Positions 58,641 through 64,000 of a DNA stretch of 64,000 bases are shown here, piece after piece (position 1 is the first letter of the stretch; every line of letters starts with the position of its first letter). The stretch is taken from the NCBI RefSeq assembly GCF_022605725.1, contig NC_065556.1, forward strand, positions 5,952,001 through 6,016,000. Reading direction: 5' to 3'. The translations under genes were made by a program, and so were the position numbers. The notes beneath the pieces are model-generated. The model had not been told where the DNA came from. It did no database searches and was given only the letters and a program-made list of their open reading frames with translations. This stretch comes from Anthonomus grandis grandis. Its lineage: Eukaryota; Arthropoda; Insecta; Coleoptera; Curculionidae.

Positions 58641-59558
58641 TCATTTTTCTTTATCTGTAAGGTCGCCAAAGACTGTGGGAAGAAACTCTTCAGTATTACC
58701 CATCGGTCTATTGTAAAATTTGGCAAATACAGATGATTCTTTGGACCATCCAGGCGAAGTTCGGATAGCTTCGTAGCTAAGACCTTTTCGATAAGCGAAA
58801 GATGTTGAGGCGTGTCTAGTGGAGTGTGTCGAAAATATCGAAGTATCTATACCCGCGGACTTAAGGGTATCTTTAATCCAACGGCTCAATGTTTGTTTAG
58901 TAGCGGGTCCATGAGGTTTTTTGTATGTTAACCAAAAATGCTCACATTCTTATTGACGAATATCTTTAGTTTCTTCCAGATATTTCACAATTAAAGAAGC
59001 TACACAAAGGTAAGGCTTTTGTTGAAGATAAGGAAGAGTTAAACATGGTTGAAAGCTTTTAGGTCCAGAAGTTTTTATTAATTCGGGAATTAATATTTTA
59101 ATACCAATATTAGTTTTAACGATATTAGAGCATTTGATTAATGAAAGGGTTTGAATCCTTTGACCAGTGGCTAATGCCAGTAAAGTTATTAATTTGGAAG
59201 ATAATGCCTTTAGATTACCATCGTTTGGTGAATCTAAAAAATTCAGAACTTCTTGGGGATTCCAAATAGAATTATATTTTGGCTTAGGCGGTCTTTTACG
59301 GAAAACTCCTTTTAAGAATCGTTTAATTAATGGATTTTTACCCATGTCAATAGATGATATTAAAGATATCGCAGACCTGTGGGAATTAAAACTGCCATAA
59401 GTATTATTTGTGTTATTTAGCAGTTCTTGAAAAAAGGACAAAATGTGAGATGCAGTGTCGCAAAATGGAGACAGATCTTTGGTCTGGCAAAATTCCCACC
59501 ATAGCTTAAACGTAATATTATACTGTTTAATTGTAGAATCAGCTAATGAGTTTTCCAT
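58641..59558 (-). pseudogene. DIRS tyrosine recombinase, one in-frame stop
   Basis: Starts MENSLADSTIKQYNITFKLW, a core-binding-type N-terminus with SFNSHRSAISLIS. The catalytic domain has LATGQRIQTLSLIKCSNI (first Arg, about 59160), then STHSTRHASTSFAYRKGLSY (His-x-x-Arg and His, about 58840) and WSKESSVFAKFYNRP with the nucleophile Tyr (about 58712). A TAA after KDIRQ (58950-58952) interrupts the frame, which otherwise continues unchanged through LSRWIKDTLKSAGID to a stop at 58641. The enzyme would insert a circular cDNA by strand exchange. All catalytic residues are present apart from the stop. Confidence 0.88.
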
Positions 59559-59587
59559 TGTTTGTATTGCTTCATCGGGTATACCTT

Positions 59588-61470
59588 TTAACTGAAATGC
59601 TCTCCTGATAAATGGGCGGCAACCAGGATAAGTTTTTTGCTCAAAGCATGTCTTCGGTTGCTATAAGGACAAAATAATAGGTTATCATTGGAACCAAAGT
59701 ATAAAGGGGGTCTCGTTAACATTTTTATAAACAATGGATACCACGATTGTGATTGCCAAAGAGGCACTATTATAGTTCCTGTAGCTTTATCATTAATAAT
59801 TTTTTGCAATGTTCGCAGAATTAAAGCAAATGGCGGAAAAGCGTAGAAGTTTTTATAACCCTTCCAATTTAGAGTGAAGGCATCCACGGCTTTTGCCTTG
59901 GGATCCTTAAACCAAGAAACATAATCTTTGCACTTATGATTTAGGAATGAAGCAAACAAATCAATAGACGGCACACCAAAGGCCTCAGAAATATTCTGAA
60001 ATATATGGTTATCCAGCGACCATTCTGTATCTGATCGTTGAATTCGAGAGGCTGCATCATTGAGTTGTCGCTTGATCGAACATATGAGGCAAAAATGGAG
60101 GTGTTTCTATTCTCGCAATAGCGCCAGATATCTCTCGTTAAATTATTTAAGGCCAAATGTTGAATACTGCCCATTTTATCAATACAGGCTAGTGCCGTGG
60201 TATTATCAGTTCTTATCAAAATATTAACATTATTTAAATGTCTTATAAAACAATTCAGTGCTAACTGTATTGCTTTCAGTTCCAAGATATTGATATGTTG
60301 AAGGCTTTCAGTTTTTGTCCACCAACCATGGGTACTCTCACCTTGACAATATGCTCCCCACCCAGTTAAGCTAGCATCCGTAAAAATTTCTAATTGGTAG
60401 GAATCACATTTTAATTCATTAAAAGTGTGTTTTATATGTGTCTGCCACCAATACATATCTTCACGTATATTTGTTGAAATTTTAAGGGAGCAGTTGTAAT
60501 TTCCTTGATATTTTTTGAGAGCAAGAAATTTTGCCCTTTCAAAACATTTGGTATAAAGCCAACCGAATTTAACAGCTGGACAGAACGAAACTAAGGTACC
60601 CAAAAATTGAACAAAGTCTTTTATTTTGCAATGTGACCTGGCACTAAGAGTCTTTAACCATTTTAATATACGGTGCCTTTTTTCTTGTGGGAGTTCAAGG
60701 GTGAGTGCTTTAGAGTTGAAAATGAATCCAAGAAACTTACATCTAGTAGAGGGAATTAATTTACTTTTTTGATAGTTAATTAAAAATCCCAATTTCTCCA
60801 ATAAAGTGACAGTTTTTCGTACATTATCTGAACATTCCCTTTCTGAATTACCCATAATAAAAAAATCATCGAGATAATTCACACAGGTCACGCCACAAGT
60901 GCGCAGGTGCTCAACAACTGGCCGCATTAGCTTTGTGAAGGCGTAAGGAGCTGTTGAGAGCTCAAAGGGCAAACAATTAAACTCGTATGTTTTGTTATCA
61001 TAGTTAAAACGTAAATACTTTTTGTGTTCTCTATGAATTGCTATTAAATAATATGCATCCTTCAAATCGATAGACGCCATATAATTATTATACTGTATTA
61101 GCCTTATAACTGTTCTGGTATCTTCCATTTTAAAATGGGGAGGATCTAAAAAGGAATTTAGCGGTTTTAAATTCAAAATAAAACGTTTTTCGCCATTTGC
61201 CTTATCTGCAAGAAAAATTTTAGACGTAAAACTGTCTATCCTAGGAATACACTGTGTAACAGCTCCTTTAGTAATTAAGTTTGAAATTTCGGTTTTTAAA
61301 AGATTATGCTCAGAATCAGAAAATGTTTGAGTTTTAAGAGGTACCTTTTGAATAGGAATTTTTGTAAATGGAATTTTGTATCCTTGAATACAATTCAAGA
61401 CTACAAAGTTAGAAGAAATTTCTGTCCACTGTTTATAAAAGCGTTGAAGACGGCCTCCATAGCATTTCGG
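59588..61470 (-). pseudogene. DIRS reverse transcriptase and RNase H, one frameshift
   Basis: Upstream of the first Met (61398), AGRL-like text FYKQWTEISSNFVVLNCIQG marks the true start region (about 61450). RT blocks are AVTQCIPRIDSFTSKIFLA, KRFILNLKPLN (about 61180), MASIDLKDAYYLIAIHREHK (about 61080), FELSTAPYAFTKLM and the catalytic CVNYLDDFFIMG (about 60885-60850). RNase H has LEIFTDASLTGWGAYCQG (about 60395), NILELKAIQLAL and IRTDNTTALACI (about 60215). A shift near 60060 moves into the frame 59974-59588 carrying PSIDLFASFLNHKCKDYVSW and NFYAFPPFALILR, the conserved tail after RNase H in DIRS elements. Confidence 0.88.
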
Positions 61471-61489
61471 ACTTACTTGCTCACTCTCG

Positions 61490-63420
61490 TCTAATCCTTC
61501 CTTCTCTGCCTCTCCTTGCGATTGTATGTTTGAGGGTAGTCCCTTCGAGCATCCCGATTCTTCGGGGCATGACCATATCCCTTTTGTGGCCCTGCCTCGC
61601 CCCAGCGACGGACAGGGCGACGAAAGTTTTTTGCTCCCGGACCCTTATATGTGCTTCCCCCCTCCCTTTTTTGAGGTTTGGGTTGGTAAGTGGTAGACGC
61701 AGGATTTTTTAAGTTTTTACTTTTTTAATAGTTTTGACTTTCTCTGTTAGATCGTTGCCGAATAAGAATTCAGTAGGGTTAGATTTATCAGCTGCATCTT
61801 TTATACTATCGTTAAGCAAAGGTAAAATTCCATTTTTGCGAGAAGTAGAGATTCTATGAAAAAGATTAGTAAAGATCTTCCCTGCGTCACACAAATCTTT
61901 AAACAAATCTTTTTTAAGATTTTTTAAATCATGTTCTGAGTCATTTCACAGTGTTGTTAACGCTTTACCTAAAACCGAAATTCCTTTACCCAGCTGATTT
62001 TGTACTTCTGATTGGGAAAAATCGCGAGTTTTAACCAAATTATTCTTTTTAATTATCGCTATTATCTCCGGATTAAGCTTAGGTGGAAGCAAATCCTGTA
62101 AGTTTAAAGGAATTTCATATTTCTGAAGCAAAGCCACCGACACGTCCTTTGGTATACCATTTTGTAAAATATTACGCCATCTGGGTATTAATTCTCCGTG
62201 AAGTTTAAAACCCACATTGGTAGGTTTGTCGGGATTTGTGCCTAAGATATCTATAAATTCTTCAGGAATTTCGATTTAATTATGTATGGACAACGAATCT
62301 TCAAGATCCTCTTTATCCCCAATTGGAAAGTCATCACCTTTTCCCAGATTAAAATCTTTCTCAGAGCTACAAGCCTGAGAAAGAATTTCATTGCGCTCAA
62401 CGGATTCAATCCTAGAGCCGGACCTGGGCCGTTCAGCCCGTAAATCCGCATGGCGTCGTGCGCTTCTATTGTCCGATTCAATCGAAGTAGTGCGCTCTCG
62501 GTCCCTCTGCACAACAGAGAGAGATCGATCTGCTCGGGTGCTGCTATGGCGGCGGCGGCGGCGGTGACGACTGCTGTGTCGTGACGACGTTCTTGATCTT
62601 GAACGCCGTGTACTACCAGAAGGGCTCGATCGATAAATAGAACCATAGCATAAAGAAACCAGCAGTCGCACTCCGCTCGAAAATGTAAGCGAACTAATAG
62701 CATCCTTAGCCATACCGCAGCCATATTCTCCGGATGCCGAGCTCACTGTTTATCGAACTGTGTTCATAGGTGTATCGCCTAGTTCAGCGCCGTACTTAGT
62801 GACTATTTTGATAGCGTTTTTACAAAGCGTAGCGTTTTTTATAAAAACTTTTCTGATTTTAATTAAAATTACTCAAAGAATGGTCTCTTAAATTTATGGT
62901 ACATACCTAATTAACTTCCTGCAAGTATTCTTCTATATCGTCGTTTTTAGATGTAGAAATGCGATGTTTATTTTTGTTTAAATATTTTGGTAATGTATGA
63001 ACTTTAATAATATTAAAAAATAAATATTTGTACTATGTAGGTATTTTTATTTTACAAGATAATAATATCTAAAAAAATGTTTAAGTCCGGCTCTAGCCAA
63101 GGCAAAAGCCGCGTGGACCGTAGCGAGTGTCAGCGGCATCCCTACTCTAAGCAAATATGCCGCGCCTGCATTAGTACACATGCACCGAACTCGCTTATTC
63201 AAGCCAATGTATTTTTATTGAAGTGCGACTGCTGGTTTCTTTATGCTGTGATAGAACCATCCCGCTTAAGTTCCCTATGTCTTTCTTTTTCTTCTAAATA
63301 GTCTAATCTACGTTGCAAATCTACAAGATTTACTTTGGTCCTATTTTTACGTTTTCCCGATATAGATTCCCCAGAAGACGATGATTCTCGCTTTCTTTTT
63401 CTATCCTTCTTTTTCCCCAT
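61490..63420 (-). pseudogene. DIRS gag-like ORF, split by an insertion and stops
   Basis: Starts MGKKKDRKRKRESSSSGESI (63420) with a coiled-coil-like LVDLQRRLDYLEEKERHREL, up to GGTTCTAT at the insertion (63250-62645). It resumes as IYRSSPSGSTRRSRSRTSSR with an Arg/Ser-rich region, then after a TAA at about 62279 the folded part: LHGELIPRWRNILQNGIPKD, EIPLNLQDLLPPKLNPEIIA (about 62190-62060) and FSQSEVQNQLGKGISVLGKA. Next, a TGA, then FKDLCDAGKIFTNLFHRIST (about 61905) and, after a shift near 61715, an Arg/Gly-rich tail (NFRRPVRRWGEAGPQKGYGH). RPRWxxIL...LxKYxxPxN...PKLN is the pattern of DIRS gag. It likely binds element RNA. Confidence 0.8.
62645..63250. mobile_element. Non-autonomous hAT-like element, copy 2 (8-bp duplication)
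   Basis: Ends are ATAGCATAAAGAAACC (left, one base shorter and one change from copy 1) and GGTTTCTTTATGCTGTG (right). ATAGAACC is duplicated at 62637-62644 and 63251-63258. The left 200 and right 350 bases align closely to copy 1 at 39268-40827, but roughly 950 internal bases of copy 1, including most of its mariner MITE, are absent. The insertion lies in the DIRS gag gene, and removal of element plus duplication restores the frame. Confidence 0.88.
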
Positions 63421-63763
63421 TAAATACTGCTACGGATTAACTAGTGAGTTAGTAAAATAGTATACTTACTGTGTTTATAAAGATTTCCAACCTTTTTAAT
63501 AAGTTTATTTCCAAATGATCGACAAAAAATCACAGGTTGAAGAAACGCTACGAAAAATTATCTCAGCAGCGCGATACACTTTGCGGGCGAAGCACCAAAA
63601 GCACAATGTCGCGAGCCGATAACGACGGCGATGGGATGAGTTCACCATAGGGACAGACAGGACCGGATTTATTTTCTTTAAACTTGGTGGGCTGAAGCCA
63701 GGATTGCACATACTACTTGGTTATAATTATGTGATATTGAGGAATGGACGCCGAAATATAATT

Positions 63764-64000
63764 ATAACATTTTTAAGATTCACATTTAAGCAGAATGTAA
63801 AACTAAATAATTATGCTTGATAGAGATGAATCAAAATTATAGTATCTATATAGCCTTTATTATTAAATTAAGTAATACCCTGAGTTGGTGGTTGATGTAA
63901 AACCGCAGTAATACACAAATCAGTATTAAACGAAAGAACAAGCTCACCAAAGTGATACATTTCGTCCTCTTAACTCGGTTTAACTCAGCCGGACATGAGA
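63764..64000. other. Flanking sequence, nothing recognised
   Basis: AT-rich sequence to the right window edge. No gene or repeat end seen. Confidence 0.3.

Larger units (their letters stand above)
58495..63763 (-). mobile_element. DIRS-like tyrosine-recombinase retrotransposon
   Basis: A 51-bp inverted terminal repeat (58495-58545 and 63713-63763; contains TATTTCGGCGTCCATTCC and CACATAATTATAACCAAGTA) encloses gag, RT/RNase H and tyrosine recombinase genes, all on the minus strand, in that order. Inverted ends together with a tyrosine recombinase in place of a DDE integrase define the DIRS order. No methyltransferase domain was seen between RNase H and recombinase. A hAT-like element interrupts gag. 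No direct target duplication is expected or seen. Confidence 0.88.

Noticed and set aside
62251..62724. Second long minus-strand frame overlapping the DIRS gag Arg/Ser region
   Set aside because: The other frame shows the continuous gag reading on both sides of the insertion; this one is a shadow running into the hAT-like element.
62276..62746. Apparent Met start at 62746 for the Arg/Ser-rich protein
   Set aside because: That start lies in the inserted hAT-like element; the true gag start is 63420.

Overview
The window looks like insect nuclear DNA, possibly from a beetle. It is AT-rich and has spliced genes, and it contains the usual insect mix of piggyBac, mariner/Tc1, PIF/Harbinger, jockey-type, RTE, Penelope, BEL/Pao and DIRS elements. 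The lineage call is inference from element content and style; nothing in the sequence fixes the species. There is no operon structure, rRNA, tRNA or CRISPR that I can see.

Only one piece looks like a host gene. It is a first coding exon at 19037-19224 (+) with a signal peptide and the start of a CUB domain, and it ends in a clean splice donor. No later exon was recognised, so much or all of the sequence to the right may be a very long, transposon-filled intron. Almost everything else is mobile DNA, most of it broken.

Layout. 1-373: left-cut transposase-like acidic N-terminus (-). 1186-1857: deleted Harbinger with about 47-bp inverted ends. 1898-2830: decayed KRBA2-type integrase gene. 3286-5203: mariner (DD41D) with long inverted repeats and TA duplication. 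5609-5830: RT scrap. 6230-9076: piggyBac with TTAA duplication. 10831-13103: a second piggyBac-type element flanked by ATAT. 13500-18570: three decayed non-LTR retrotransposons. 19037-19224: host exon. 21159-24339: RTE-type element with 8-bp duplication. 28040-28640: jockey-type scrap. 29355-36068: BEL/Pao element with nearly identical LTRs. 36120-37260: Tc1 and mariner remnants. 37664-41840: a unit carrying an XPG/PIN-like nuclease gene with a Cys-rich tail, split by a hAT-like non-autonomous element that itself holds an older mariner MITE. 43775-44065: mariner scrap. 44592-47129: Tc1/mariner-type element with three introns. 47270-48760: Penelope-like element with GIY-YIG. 49460-50000: Tc1 scrap. 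50584-51990: Harbinger element with divergent MADF and DDE genes. 52075-55842: jockey elements. 56640-57560: jockey-type scrap (-). 58176-63763: DIRS-like tyrosine-recombinase retrotransposon, again hit by the hAT-like element.

The most interesting points are: the nuclease-bearing unit; the 8-bp-duplicating non-autonomous family caught twice inside other elements' genes; the DIRS element with a foldback next to its left end; the piggyBac-type element with ATAT flanks; and the intron-bearing Tc1-like transposase with an unusually long D-to-E spacing.
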